Shown: one piece after another, positions 12,590 through 24,262 of the stretch
How the letters are laid out: each line of letters starts with the position of its first letter
How positions within the stretch are numbered: the first letter of the stretch is position 1
Source of the DNA: Malaya genurostris
Taxonomy: Eukaryota; Arthropoda; Insecta; Diptera; Culicidae
Assembly (NCBI RefSeq): GCF_030247185.1
Contig: NC_080571.1
Coordinates: forward strand, 28,374,198-28,438,197
DNA length: 64,000 nucleotides
Direction of reading: 5' to 3'
Notes under the pieces: model-generated
The model's input: only the letters and a program-made list of their open reading frames with translations
Database searches by the model: none
Told to the model about the DNA's origin: nothing
Made by a program: the position numbers and the translations under genes

Positions 12590-13900
12590 TAGCGAAAAAC
12601 CACAGAACATCCGTACCGTACCGAACATCAAACGCAACTAACCGTCAAACGTCAGCATCGTCATCACTGTGAACTGCGGAAAGAATAGGAACTTGTCGAA
12701 CAAAAGTCATCAAACTATGCATATCCAAACGAACTGAACCTAAACTAAACGCAACCTCAGTCAAACAGAGTCAAATGAGGGGGGCCATGGGTGAGTTATT
12801 TTCCCGTACTTTACACAAAAGTGGATTTTCCGCTTACAATAGACCTCGGATTTCCATATTCGTGCGATTGCCGCATACCAGAACCAGAACACACGGCGTC
12901 ATTCGGCCGAGATTATCGGCAGGTGTAGACGGTGTAGATCACGTGACACCGCACCCTAGAAGTGTCGGGAATGTTGAGGGAAAATTCTAGAGCCCAATTT
13001 GGGCGTATTTCACATTTCACCTCGCTGTTGCAAACTTTCTGAACGGAACTGTTCCGTTCAGAGGAACAAATCAACAACGATCAAATCATCCGACTTTGTG
13101 GCAAAGGCCTGTTCAAAAGCAGACTACGCGCTCCAAGCATGCTTTGCTGCACTCTACAAACAACCAGAAACGGTTTTTGAACCAATTGAAACCAAACCGA
13201 CGGAACAATGTATGACAACATGTCGAAACCGAGCATGACTTACTCGTAGCAACCCGTTTCGTAGCAGAACACGACCCACTCTGCGCAGTAACCTAGGCAA
13301 CGCACCTCAATTTGTCACCTGAAGCGTGAATCCGCAAACAACGCGCATCGTGAACCGCATGCTTAGAACTAGAACTCCGTATTCTGGCGCGATTAAGTGG
13401 TGCAACACGCGTGTTATTTCAATCGTGTCATATAACTGCCTCCCCCGCACATGTTTCAGACCATCGTCCAATATTAAACCCGTACATCAACCTATTTTGA
13501 ATACAATATCATCGCTTAGATGTGTTTGTGTGGGTTTTTATCTAGTGCTTAGCTTCCATCGTTTCCATGTGGAATCGGAAGGCTGATTGATTGTCGGCGA
13601 ATGAACATAAATTCGATACATACTTACATATGTAGGTGCAAATATGTCGAAGTTTTTCCGCGATAAATTTCCCGGACAAATGAGCGGCAGCCTGGTTTAG
13701 AATCGCAACCCGATAATGAGATGCATCTGGTCGATAGAGTTGCATCTGATGGTCCCCCTTCCAACAACTACTGGCTCTCAATTCGGATGTCAATGAGTTT
13801 TTGCATAAAATTAATGGGGCACGACCAGAGGTTACTTTGTTTCGATAAACTCACCTGTCAGCGGCGTCGTCACCGTGAGAGAGAGAGAGAAAGGTCCGAG
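12590..13900. other. GC-richer unique sequence (possible regulatory or untranslated region)
   Basis: This stretch stands out from the AT-rich surroundings by base composition and lacks terminal repeats or transposase motifs. Its open frames (for example 12775-12990, 12999-13238, 13326-13586) are short and low in recognisable content. A GA microsatellite lies at about 13878-13891. It could hold an untranslated exon or an enhancer of a neighbouring gene; nothing in the sequence decides this. Confidence 0.35.
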
Positions 13901-14169
13901 AACGAGAGTGACATTTTTGTTTGTTTTCAGTTTGATAGATGAAAGTGGAAGTGTTTTGCATTTGGTGTAATTCTATTCTTATTGTAATGATTTTGCAATT
14001 AGTTGATGCATTACGCAAGATAGACAATAATATGTGAATAATTTTCTGTTGTATGTTTATGTACGCTTGTGATAAACTGTTGAACTATTCAGTGTGATTT
14101 ACTCATTTGAGCTTCTTCAAACATTGGTTTAAAATCATCAACACTGAGCTGAGCTGAGTTGAAGTAGAT

Positions 14170-14890
14170 CCACAGACTAACAGACAGGACACTCAAATTA
14201 GATTCTTCAATTATTTTAACGGTCATTTCGAATATTCCTTTATTTGGGACAGTACTCACATGTGTCATGATGGCGCCACGTTACCCTATCAAAAACATCC
14301 TGTCTGTCATCTAGACTGTGTTTATTTTTTTCATTTATCAACAGAGTTGCCAATTATACAGAATTACCTGTAATGTATTGTTTTGTATACGTCCATGCGA
14401 ATTCCATGCAGGATACAGATTTAATACATATGCCAAAACTATATACATAATTGTGCCTACTTCTCATCCTCCAACGCAATACAAAATCGAACCCGTTTTG
14501 TTACAATATTTACTTGCCTCTGGTCTGCCGCCACTCAATTTCGGGTGAAAACTACCAACACAATAAAAATAGTCTAGATGAACAACGCTGAGTCAAATAA
14601 ATGGTTACCTTCCAACATCGTGAAAAAGTTAAATATATTATCAACGTAATCCAATAATTCATTGTGATTATTCATTCTCAAATATTTGGATGAAATCAGG
14701 CATCCCTGCAAGCAGCTGATCGGTGTTGACAAACGAGGGGAAACCAACTAGTAAAAAAAAACTTGTACATAACACAGAGGGTGTACAGATAGTAAATAGT
14801 TCGCGCAGTACAATATAGATGGAACTAGTGCATCACGAACAATTATTTTTATAAGAATTTACTCATACTGTCATGTCTGTTAGTCTGTGG
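14170..14890. mobile_element. 721 bp TIR element
   Basis: The terminal inverted repeats are about 21 bp, with one mismatch: CCACAGACTAACAGACAG at 14170-14187 and the complement of CCACAGACTAACAGACAT at 14873-14890. The body is AT-rich and has no transposase. The target duplication is unclear, so the superfamily is open. Confidence 0.7.
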
Positions 14891-15871
14891 TATCGCCCAT
14901 AGTTGCACTTCGTGATTAACCGAATGAGTGGAAATGTACAATGAACCAAGAAAATGAAGCTTGGGAGAAGCAAATCATTTTCACTGTACATACTCACTCA
15001 CTCCTAACTTTTTATTAAATGATCAATAACGACGCTGGCTACGCCCAAAGGCTGTGCTACTGAGGGAAAGGAAGGGATGTTAGTCCGATACTCGGTGTTT
15101 CTAGAGACCACGAGTACCACTGTATCTCCACGAGCATCACTGTATGTTAATATTATTAGCTGTTTTTATAGATGATATTACTCCACCACGACGGTATTGC
15201 TGAATAAATTTCAAATACATCACGAAGCATGGAGTTTCAATGCGACCGACGAAATAAACTCACCTAGCGAGCCTAAAACTATTGATACCGGATAATTCAT
15301 ATTCGAGAAAATTGAGTGGTAATCAGTTTTGACGCCTACGTCACTTATACCATTATTAACTTTTCTGACAGCTCTCCTCCAACCACAAATGACAATGAGA
15401 TTGGTTTGTTTTCATCAGGAAACGCCAGCATTAAACACGATTCAGACGATCAATCAATCAAAATGTTCCGTGAACTTGACGTTGTTTCCCTTCAATATGA
15501 ATTGCTTACAATTAATGTTGTTGTTTCGTGACCATTCCATGCATGTGCCGGTCGTCTGATGCCACGTGTGAATCGCTCTTATATATTGTTTTGTTTTCAT
15601 CACCGTATGTGACAGTCATTTCAACTTCAAACCTGTTTAATGAACATAGAGTAGCATTAAAACGAGTCTAACTTTGTTGAAATGTTGACTCCGAATCAGA
15701 CAGTGATACTGATAACGATGAAGATATTTTTAAATTCTTTGTAAAATTTACTGTGAATCAAAAAAATTGCTTATTTCCACATCTGCTTTATGGTTATTGC
15801 ACGGAGCTTCGAAGATAGGTGGTAAGTTCTCTAAATTGGGTGGTTTTCCGGTACCGTGTAGAGAAGACTAC
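14891..15871. other. Dispersed repeat remnants, no gene
   Basis: The text around 15040-15150 and the block at 15310-15370 (TACGTCACTTATACCATTAT) resemble other repeats in the window, for example 58840-59040. The two overlapping frames at 15316-15559 are shadows of that repeat. No host gene is supported. Confidence 0.4.
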
Positions 15872-15978
15872 ACACTTAGAAAAAATGATACTTACGCTTG
15901 ACGTATTAAGTGAATTACGACACTCCTTTTATATGCATCTACAAAGACGTAAATTTACATGATGTTTTCTAAGCGTGT
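15872..15978. mobile_element. Possible 107 bp MITE
   Basis: ACACTTAGAAAA at the left end and TTTTCTAAGCGTGT at the right end are near-complementary. There is no clear target duplication, so this is a weak call. Confidence 0.35.
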
Positions 15979-17479
15979 ACTCAAAAAAATGTGTCAAAAA
16001 CTAACATATATAATCGTCTATATAAAAGGTTGAGTCTATTATGACTCCAAACTTTCGAAATTTGTTATTCACTTTGAGGAAATCGATCAAATTTCGTTCA
16101 GTTCCTCTCTACATTCGCTCAGTTGTCCTGTTGTCAGTGAGATTCTAACATAAAAGAAATAAACCTAGATCACTCACTTAGTTTCTCCGTGTTGATAGCG
16201 CTTCTAGTGAAAAATGGGTGTATTTTTTTACAATAAATACTGTGTTTGAATGAAATGCGCAGGTAACTTTATACAAAGGGGTAAATATTATAAAGCGTCC
16301 CAGCTGACCAAAACGCCCTCTTTTCCTTTTTAGGCATTCAGAACTTTTCTAAACACAAGTTTTATCACTAACACTATCTTTTCGTAGGATCTACCTTCTA
16401 TGCAAGTTTGTCAGTTGTCGTTTGCTGGAAAATATAAAAAAAAACTGAAAATATTATTAGGCAGCTTTTCGATGTAATGTTTTGCTTTTTTTCTCAAAAC
16501 AGTCAGTTTAAGGATATTTTAAGGGATAAATTGCATTATTATTTCAGGGTATATACGGTATGATCCTGCCCAGTAGAAAAATATTGAGCAATGTATCCTA
16601 ATTAATTACATCTACAGTTAGTCGCAACTTTTAATGTCAGCAGAGGTAACAAAAAATATTTAGTACTTGAGTTATCCTCGTTTTGCTTATTATTTTCTCT
16701 TTGTTTGGATTATATGTAACTAGCTATAGTTCTAATTACTAGAAATTTACCAATGCGTGGGAGATGCGCATTGTTTTATCTTCAATATTAGTTTCTCTAA
16801 ACAATTGTCCAAAGTGGGGTACTTTATAAAATCTCACGAAACACAAATACATATTGATTATTAGAAAAATATATATTTCATTTTCACAAAAACAGTTCAA
16901 AAATTACTTCGAATAGAAGTAGAAAATTAACTTTTTCAACATTCTGTCGAAAAATAAATAATTAATTGCATTAATAGCATCAGTGTGATTTACCAGAGTT
17001 TGCATGTACTCGGGCAAAGCAAGGTTACATGTTGCTGAGTGCTATGCAATATCTCGCTTTACCACGCGAAATCGTATTTCTTTACGACTTGTAGCAAGCA
17101 CAATAATGTTCGAAAACGAAAAACATAATACATTATTAAAGCGCAAAAGAGAGCACTATGCAATACTACGAAACTTATTTCTATATGGATTGAGATACCT
17201 CACGTACAATTGAAAATTTCGAACGATATAATCGCACGACGCACCGAAACAAAAGCCTAGTGCCATAATTCTAATACATCTATAAAAAATTCGAATCGCC
17301 TACGGAATGAAACCCCTTATTTAAGTTCAAACCGCATTTGGCCGATATTGCCATCGCCGATCTTTTTTTCGCTCTTCGGTTATGACTGAAGTGCCGGCGT
17401 GCGAATGTATAGGTCGGACCCGAAAAAGTCAACGCCGGAGAGGTCGGATCGGTCGGATCGGCCAATGGCGGAGAGCCCT
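15979..17479. other. AT-rich sequence, nothing recognised
   Basis: No exon, RNA gene or element ends were found. A slightly GC-richer patch at 17330-17470 contains GGTCGGATCGGTCGGATCGG, a short tandem repeat. Confidence 0.45.
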
Positions 17480-17770
17480 TTAGTGTTGGAGATTGCCGAT
17501 AATTTGGCAGAGAGGGGCTCGATATTTCTCTACATTGTATACAACATCAACATATCACTCTGGTAGATGATGCTACAAGAACTCGCTCCCTTTCAATGCA
17601 TCAACCGTGAGATAATTTTTCTACATTTCTTCGCTACACCTCATACTATGAGTATTTCAAGGCCCTTACCTTAATAGATACACTTTTGTAATAATCGGCG
17701 CTGTTTGGCATTTACCAAGAGAGAATTGCAAGTTGACATTTATCGCAGAAAATCGAATCGATGATAATTT
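17480..17770. repeat. ~280 bp dispersed repeat, copy A
   Basis: This block (with ATTGTATACAACAT, CATTTCTTCGCT and CGCAGAAAATCGAATCGATG) recurs in the same orientation at 31240-31520. The two are clearly homologous but diverged, with small indels. Neither copy shows long terminal inverted repeats or coding capacity. Confidence 0.75.
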
Positions 17771-18121
17771 ACAATTTAATTTACACTCGGCTACCAAATG
17801 CCGCTATATGAATTTATATGTATAAATTATTTATCTAGTAAATATGGGCTTTTGTGGTTCAGTTGAATTACTGACGTGTTTTGCGATCTAATGTGTCTCG
17901 GTTCAAGTCGCGATGTTGCTATCAATCTTTTGTTTTTTATTTCATTCGATTTCAAGCCATCTAATTTTCAAACCACACAATTTCACATGCTCTTGAATAT
18001 AAATTTGTGTGAATACGACGCTCCATTTATGTGCGTCGTACAAAATGTACAATCACAAAAAAATTTCGAACAGTGTGTGAGTACACATCACAAATGGAAA
18101 GATTCATTAATTGAACTCAAT
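17771..18121. other. AT-rich spacer, no gene recognised
   Basis: An 82-codon frame (17876-18124) has no motifs and ends at the boundary of the next element. It is treated as accidental. Confidence 0.45.
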
Positions 18122-18880
18122 TAGGGGTAGATGGGGTAATATGCAAAACCTAAGAAAATGTAGCTATCTTAACTATAGACAATAACACGGAAGAGTTTCG
18201 TGCATGACTATCTTCCGTAATCATTATTTCTCAAAATTACGTACAAATACTCGCTGAATGCATTGAAAATTACATGAAATATCTTATTTTCCAAAACCCT
18301 TAAAAATTGTCTATTGAAATATATGCGGGGCATGACGCCCGATCGTGGAAAACATGAAAAATATACATTCTAAATTACGCGAAGTGACGATCATCACATA
18401 GAGGCAGGGTGATCTTTAGCAACGGGTAAACATCCATCAAAACAACGGATTAAAGCTCATGACAACCTCAGGGCAATATGCACCCTCATAAAGTCTTTTC
18501 TTTTAGCTTTAGACTTTTCGTTGACGAAATATTTGCCAGGTGGAAGATTGTTCATTATTATTCATTAAATTGATAACTTATGGATAATTTTTGTAAGTGA
18601 CTACTAGAGCATTTTGCCTGGTTACATAATAAAAATCGTCTTCCTCACCCTGGAAAACTACTATGGAACGAACATCAAAAATTTCTTATAACAGAGACAT
18701 AATTGTTTTTTTTTTTTTTTTTCATTTTTCCAGATATGATTGAACCATCGCTACAAAAATTGCATAGTAATCTGTGGACTTTCAGTTTCATTAAAATTTC
18801 AGTGAAAAAAATTGGTAACTTTTGAGAAAAGAAAAAGGTGCATTATGCCTCGGGGGTTCGTTTTACCCCATCTTCCCCTA
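18122..18880. mobile_element. 755 bp TIR element with TA flanks
   Basis: The element (18124-18878) begins GGGGTAGATGGGGTAA and ends with the near-complement TTACCCCATCTTCCCC. TA lies on both sides (18122-18123 and 18879-18880). A T-run of about 16 sits at 18706-18722. It has no transposase, so it is a non-autonomous Tc1/mariner-like element. Confidence 0.75.
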
Positions 18881-19189
18881 CAAGTTTTCATGCATAGTGA
18901 TATTTATCTCGGAAATGGTAATAAACATGTGAACAAGCAGATTTGGCGATTTGGCGATTGACTTTCTTTATTTAGCCTCGGCTAAATTGTGGTCGTTTAC
19001 CGGGGAGCAATGTATCCACATTATTGTAGCAAACTAAAGACTATCCCAGAAAGTATGGACGCAACCAAAAACCGCTGCCATTTCGCAATGGTTCAGAATC
19101 TGTCCATTTTTATGGCTGCGTCCTGTTGTTTACACTCTTCTCTAACCACTTGTGCAGTCGTTTATTCGTTTTCATTAGTTTGTTTCGAA

Positions 19190-20204
19190 ATGCGTGGACT
19201 TTCTGCAGAACGACGCCAAAAAAGTGTGTACAAAATGGTGCACAGAACGCGGACCGTCACTGAGAAAGATAGCAAAAATGGAAGGGGTAAGTGAAAAAGC
19301 CGTGCGAAATGCAATCAGAAAGTTCGGTGAAGATAACACCTTCGAGGATAAACCGAAAACGGGTCGAAAAAAAGGTCCTGCTAACCCTCAGTTGGATAAA
19401 CGTATACTGAAGGTGTTCGAGCAAAAGAAGGAGGTTTCAGTTTGGGATGTGGTCAAAAAAGTGGGCACTTCGAAGTCAAATGTTCTACGTGCTAAAGAAC
19501 GTTTGAATCTTCGAACCTATAAGAAGATGAAACAACCAAAACGTAGTCCGGAACAAGAAGCATCGACCAGGCCGAGGGTTCGAAAGCTGTACAATACGAT
19601 TCTTGCTGGAAATTTCAACTGCATAATCATGGACGACAAAACCTACGTGAAACTCGATTACAAATCCTTGCCGGGACCACAATATTATACGGTGCGAAAA
19701 GGGCAAGTGTTGAACCAGTCCGAGACATCGATTGAAGTCGAAAAATTTGGTAAGAAAGCTATGGTCTGGCAAGCAATTTGTAGCTGCGGTAAGATTTCGA
19801 AACCCTTCATCACCACTGCTTCAATGAACAGCGAAATATACATCGAGGAATGTTTACAAAAACGACTTCTATCCATGATTCGAAGCCACAAGGATCCTGT
19901 TGTCTTCTGGCCAGCTCTTGCTTCTTGCCACTATTTGAAATCAACGGTAGAATGGTATACTACCAAAAGTGTCACTTTCGTCCCAAAAGATATGAATCTA
20001 CCAAATTGCCCACAACTTCGACCAATTGAGGAATTTTGGGCATTAACGTAGGCACATCTTAGGAAACATGTCTCGACAGCCGAAACAATTCAACAGTTCG
20101 AAAAAGATTGGAAAAAAGTGTCGAAACTTGTCGCCAAGAAGTCTGTACGGAATTTAATGAGGAACGTTCGCAAGAAGGTGCGCCAGCTAGTCTGCAATGG
20201 CTAA
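19190..20204 (+). pseudogene. DD37E transposase, disabled
   Basis: An N-terminal helix-turn-helix region is followed by a DDE domain: DDKTYVKLDY (first Asp), FWPALASCHY and LRPIEEFWA (Glu). The spacing from the second site to the Glu is 37 residues, the DD37E signature of mosquito ITm elements. Lesions seen: an A-run of six at 19216-19221 puts the native ATG (19190) out of frame with the main frame; the second catalytic Asp is Ala in WPALAS; and an in-frame TAG lies at 20049-20051, 51 codons before the natural TAA at 20202-20204. Family length is about 340 residues, which fits the combined span. The enzyme is dead by several criteria. Confidence 0.88.
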
Positions 20205-20535
20205 GTAGCAAATGTTGAGAATAATATTCCCAAGTAGCACACGTTATTACACTTCAATGACAGTAACTTATATGACACAAATTCATGGAACAAGTAGAAG
20301 ACTTTGCAACGTTCATTATAACAGCTATGTAACCTGAAAAGCGTAAGAGGCGGAGCTTGTGCGACTTACCAAGGGTTGCCAAACAACTTCTCAGTAACGA
20401 ATATTTGGTTTGATTCAGCGCGCACATCAGTCACAATGAAACAGAAAATATAAGCTTTGTCAAGTTACAATTTGTTGATGTTTTTCCCATTCAACATTTA
20501 CGACCAAAAATTGGCATCCGATAATTAGAGTTGAA

Positions 20536-22110
20536 TTTTTTTTTTTTTCATAAATACGTTTATTTCATAGGCAATATACATAAGTTTTTCTTCGCCGTGG
20601 CATCCACAATACATAGTAGTTTAAACCTAATACATTTCGAATATCATATTAGTATGTTGGTACTCATTAGTTAATCTAAACACTGTTTTTATCAAGCGAG
20701 TTGCTATTTTAAATTACATTAAATAAAATACATTTATTTTGTACATGATCTTATAACTATTTCAGGATTGTTTGTATCAGTTCATCACTTTTATTTAATA
20801 TAAGATAGCTGGCTATTGGTTGAACTCATGGAAGAGAAAACAGTCTAACATAAAATAAAATTTAAATTGGAACTCCAATGGATTTAATGAAATGATAAAG
20901 AAGTTTCATGTATGGAAGGTCACGACAAGCAAGAATGTCGCGAACTGGGACATTGGATAGTCTACCTTGGGTACGCAAGGAATTTATTAGTTGAGATCTG
21001 ACATCACGAAACTCCACGCATGTCCAAACAACATGGTCAATATCGCGGTAACCTTCGCCGCAAGCACAATGATTAGTCTCGGAAAGTCCAATTCGAAGGA
21101 GATGTGCATCTAACGTGTAGTGATTGGACATGAGTCTGGACATCACACGAATGAAATCTCTACTCACATCCAGTCCCCTGAACCATGCCTTTGTCGATAT
21201 TTTAGGAATAATTGAGTGCATCCACCGACCCAGATCATCTTTATCCCAAGAAGCTTGCCAGCTGGCAAGTGTTCTTTGGCGAGACGCGCTATAGAATTCG
21301 TTGAAAGCAATCGGTCTCTCATAAATTTCACCCTCAATAGCACCACTTTTGGCTAAAATATCGGCTCTTTCATTGCCTGGAATGGAGCAATGAGCCGGAA
21401 CCCAAACTATTGTGATTTGATAATTATTATTCAATATGACGTTCAGGCACTGTTTTATTTTGGCCAAGAAAAAAGGTTCATTTTTGCAAGCGGCGTTTGA
21501 GCGAATAGCTTCAATTGCACTTAGACTATCTGTGAAAAGAAAATAATGGTTTGGAGATAATGTGACGATTACACTCAAGCTATAATGAACTGCTGCTAAC
21601 TCTGCTATATAAACAGATGCAGGTTCTTGAAGCCTAAATGAGACCGAAACATTATTGTTGAATATACCAAACCCAGTAGCCTCTTCAATTCGTGATCCGT
21701 CCGTGTAAAATATTTTCTCAGAGTCAATATGCCTGAACTTACTTGTAAATATTTTTGGGATTTCCATCGAGCGTAGGTGTTCCGGGATTCCACGCACTTC
21801 GCGCTGCATGGATGTGTCGAAAAATAAAGTTGAGTCAGGGACATTTAGGAGGCTGACACGGATAGGAATATATCTTGAAGGGTTGATTTCCTGTGACATA
21901 TGGTTAAAATATACTGTCATGAATCTTGTTTGAGATTGAAGCTCAACTAGCCTTTCGAAGTTATTAATAACCAGGGGATTCAGTACCTCACATCTTATTA
22001 GCAGTCGCGATGAAAGCTCCCAAAAACGATCTTTCAATGGAAGAACTCCCGCCAGAATTAGAGTTAAAATATAGAATTCAATCCTTTTTAAACTCACTAT
22101 ATCTACTCAA
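20536..22110 (-). mobile_element. 5'-truncated non-LTR retrotransposon (I/LOA-like, RNase H-bearing)
   Basis: A 13-base T-run at 20536-20548 is the poly(A) tail of a minus-strand insertion. The body keeps only the C-terminal part of ORF2, and the 5' end stops near 22110. Target duplications could not be identified. It lies wholly inside the TIR element at 20229-22892. Confidence 0.8.
20862..22097 (-). CDS. Retrotransposon ORF2 C-terminus: RNase H and zinc knuckle (partial)
   Basis: The frame of about 410 codons is open to its natural stop. It begins in the RT thumb region (LPLKDRFWELSSR) with no true start, because the element is 5'-truncated. RNase H motifs are complete: FYTDGSR (~residue 130), IAELAA (~165), FTDSLSAI (~188) and PAHCSIPGNERAD (~238), giving the D-E-D-D set. 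A CxC...H...C knuckle follows (HCACGEGYRDIDHVVWTC, ~341-357). This combination is typical of the I and LOA clades. The frame has no stops, so the insertion is fairly young, but it cannot encode a complete polymerase. Confidence 0.85.
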   Translation of the reverse strand: MSLKRIEFYILTLILAGVLPLKDRFWELSSRLLIRCEVLNPLVINNFERLVELQSQTRFMTVYFNHMSQEINPSRYIPIRVSLLNVPDSTLFFDTSMQREVRGIPEHLRSMEIPKIFTSKFRHIDSEKIFYTDGSRIEEATGFGIFNNNVSVSFRLQEPASVYIAELAAVHYSLSVIVTLSPNHYFLFTDSLSAIEAIRSNAACKNEPFFLAKIKQCLNVILNNNYQITIVWVPAHCSIPGNERADILAKSGAIEGEIYERPIAFNEFYSASRQRTLASWQASWDKDDLGRWMHSIIPKISTKAWFRGLDVSRDFIRVMSRLMSNHYTLDAHLLRIGLSETNHCACGEGYRDIDHVVWTCVEFRDVRSQLINSLRTQGRLSNVPVRDILACRDLPYMKLLYHFIKSIGVPI

Positions 22111-23007
22111 AATCTAAGTGCTATTCGATATTTATGGTGAAGTTGATCATTGTGCTTATTGAAAACGTGCGCGCCTTCGATATTTTAGGTTTCGGAACAT
22201 CGACATACAAAATATTATTCATATTTTTATAGCCGTCATATTAAATTTACAGCAAAAATGTCGAAATGTGTTCAAATAGAACTTTTTTTGATTAATATTA
22301 GTTTTTTATACACTAAAGTTATATCAGTTGACCAATCGCAATAATTAAAAATTGCAGTTTTATTCAAATTTAAAGAATATTTCATTCCCTGGTCATAATG
22401 GTAGCCATTGGCATAAGTTTTTCCATGCATACACTGCCGTGACAAAGTGTAGAAACATTCTCTCTGGTGTACTTCCCAAAACGAAACAAGTTTGCTTCGC
22501 ACATGTACCGGCAGAAAATTTGCGAAAAAGCGCAGATTTGACTATAGCCAATATTTTTAAAATGAAGGAATTTTCTAGTTGTTCTACTGTACTACTAGTT
22601 GTTGCATCACAACGAATACGGTAACCGATATGGAATCATTACTTAACTTTGTCTTATAGTCTTCTCTTTTTCATTGTCACATTTTGTTACGGTGACCAGT
22701 TAGCGACTAAACATTGTCAATGCGAGCACGTCGTAAGAGTTAGATTACCGAAATGTTACGTTGGAACTTATTGTAACTTAGTATGATGAGATGTCATAAT
22801 ACGACTTGTTTCGCCGTGTTTGTCATGCGACCATTATGCAGCATCTGTTTTGTTTTATTTTTTTTATGAACAAGTTACATGTGCTACTTGGGTTCTGTTG
22901 TTGTAGTGTAATATTATAAGTATATCGAATAAAATTTGAATATCTAACACTTGTGAATTATTTACAGCGAAATCAAAGTACGTCTATACTTTCTGGGACA
23001 GTCTTTA

Positions 23008-24230
23008 GTCATTGCAACCAAATTTGTAAATTTTACAAAATATTGTTTTTCTATCGGTTGTTTGTTCAGAGTTTCCAGTAAACACGTTGTATTCAAATAA
23101 ACTCCATAATAACTATAAAATGATTTTTATTTGGATCATTTTGTGAGGTTATGAAAAACCCGGACTAGAAGTTTTAATATTGTCATTTTTTACTGAAAGA
23201 AAGCCATATTTTTCATAATTTTAATATTTAGTTCTTCAAATCAGACAAACTGATCAAACAGATCTTTTTAAATACAAGCAGTTACAATCAAGATCGGCAC
23301 AAACCATCCCGTTTGTTGCACTAGGTGCTGAACCCTAACACCGATTGACATATCGAACCGGGAAGCATTCATGGTTGTGTATCAAGTGTCGAGCCCTCCC
23401 GTCTGGTCGCGTTCACCTTCTTCCTAATGGTGTGAATAGTTTCATATGGTTCGAGAAGAACATCCTCACTAATCTTATTTTTATTGTTTCAGAAACACTC
23501 TTGATTTTTTTTCTGCGTTCCTGTGGACCTGACCGGTCAGCCTGTGATGGCTTCAAATGAAGGGAGAAGAAAAACCCGAAAGTGAAAGGTGATTAGTATT
23601 CCGCAGAAGGGACTTTTTCCCGTTTCGGTGTGTGATAATTAATGAATCGGAATAAATTAAATGTCAAATGTTTTATTCTCTGTCATTAAGGTCGTCCTGA
23701 GTGGCGGAATGGTCTCCTTCCGACCCGCACCATCCTTGCTGCCTGATGGACATTGAGCACCCGGCGTGTCGATGGCCTTCCTCGATAAAGTAATTCTGAT
23801 TATTGCGAATTGATGATGCTGTATTCGTACATGTTTCTCCTGCCTCCGACTTCTGATTCGAACAAACAAACGAAGGGTGACATGAGCATTGCTCTGTTTC
23901 TTGCTCATGCTGCTGCCACAAGTCAAACGGGAAGGGACGCGCCTCGACGCATCGCCGGTCATTGAGGGCGTTCATTGACGCCTTGTCCAAATGTTTGCTC
24001 ACTGCTGGCAGTCACTCACTGTAGGTACTTGAGTTTGAAAGGAGTCCACATCTCAGAAATCAACTTACAATCGCTATAAAGAGTGTCATTGTCATTCGTG
24101 GCTCAGGCTCAGAACACAAGACTCGCCATTCAGAACGGAGAGATAGATCCCTTTTTTGTGATGTCCGCGAATGCCGTCTCTGATTACCATCAGTCTCTTC
24201 ATTCCGGAAAGGCTTATTGGTGTCTTCGAA
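23008..24230. other. Mostly unique sequence, GC-richer at 23300-24100, no gene confirmed
   Basis: Open frames on the minus strand (24002-23673 and 23962-23657) overlap each other in different frames and show no recognisable domain or good splice pair. The composition shift suggests a functional non-repeat patch, possibly regulatory, but this is not proven. Confidence 0.35.
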
Positions 24231-24262
24231 GTAGCAGCAGCAGCAGCAGCAACAGCAACGAG
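24231..24262. repeat. CAG/CAA microsatellite
   Basis: An uninterrupted AGC/CAG run followed by CAACAGCAAC gives poly-Ser, poly-Ala or poly-Gln in the different frames. No host reading frame around it could be supported. Confidence 0.8.

Larger units (their letters stand above)
20229..22892. mobile_element. TIR element inserted in the DD37E transposon
   Basis: The ends are CCCAAGTAGCACACGT at 20229 and the near-complement ACATGTGCTACTTGGG ending at 22892. The flanks do not show a clean target duplication. Most of the interior is the retrotransposon at 20536-22110. The remaining ~1.1 kb is AT-rich with no recognisable transposase; a 76-codon minus frame (22502-22272) is unidentified. Confidence 0.68.
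19035..23007 (+). mobile_element. DD37E (ITmD37E-type) transposon containing two nested insertions
   Basis: The outer inverted repeats are AAGACTATCCCAGAAAGTAT at 19037-19056 and its complement (one transition) ending at 23005. TA flanks are at 19035-19036 and 23006-23007. The first ~1.2 kb carries a transposase pseudogene. The 3' half is interrupted from 20229 to 22892 by another TIR element, which itself holds a 5'-truncated non-LTR retrotransposon. The ends have drifted by only one or two bases while the coding part has several lesions. Confidence 0.85.
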
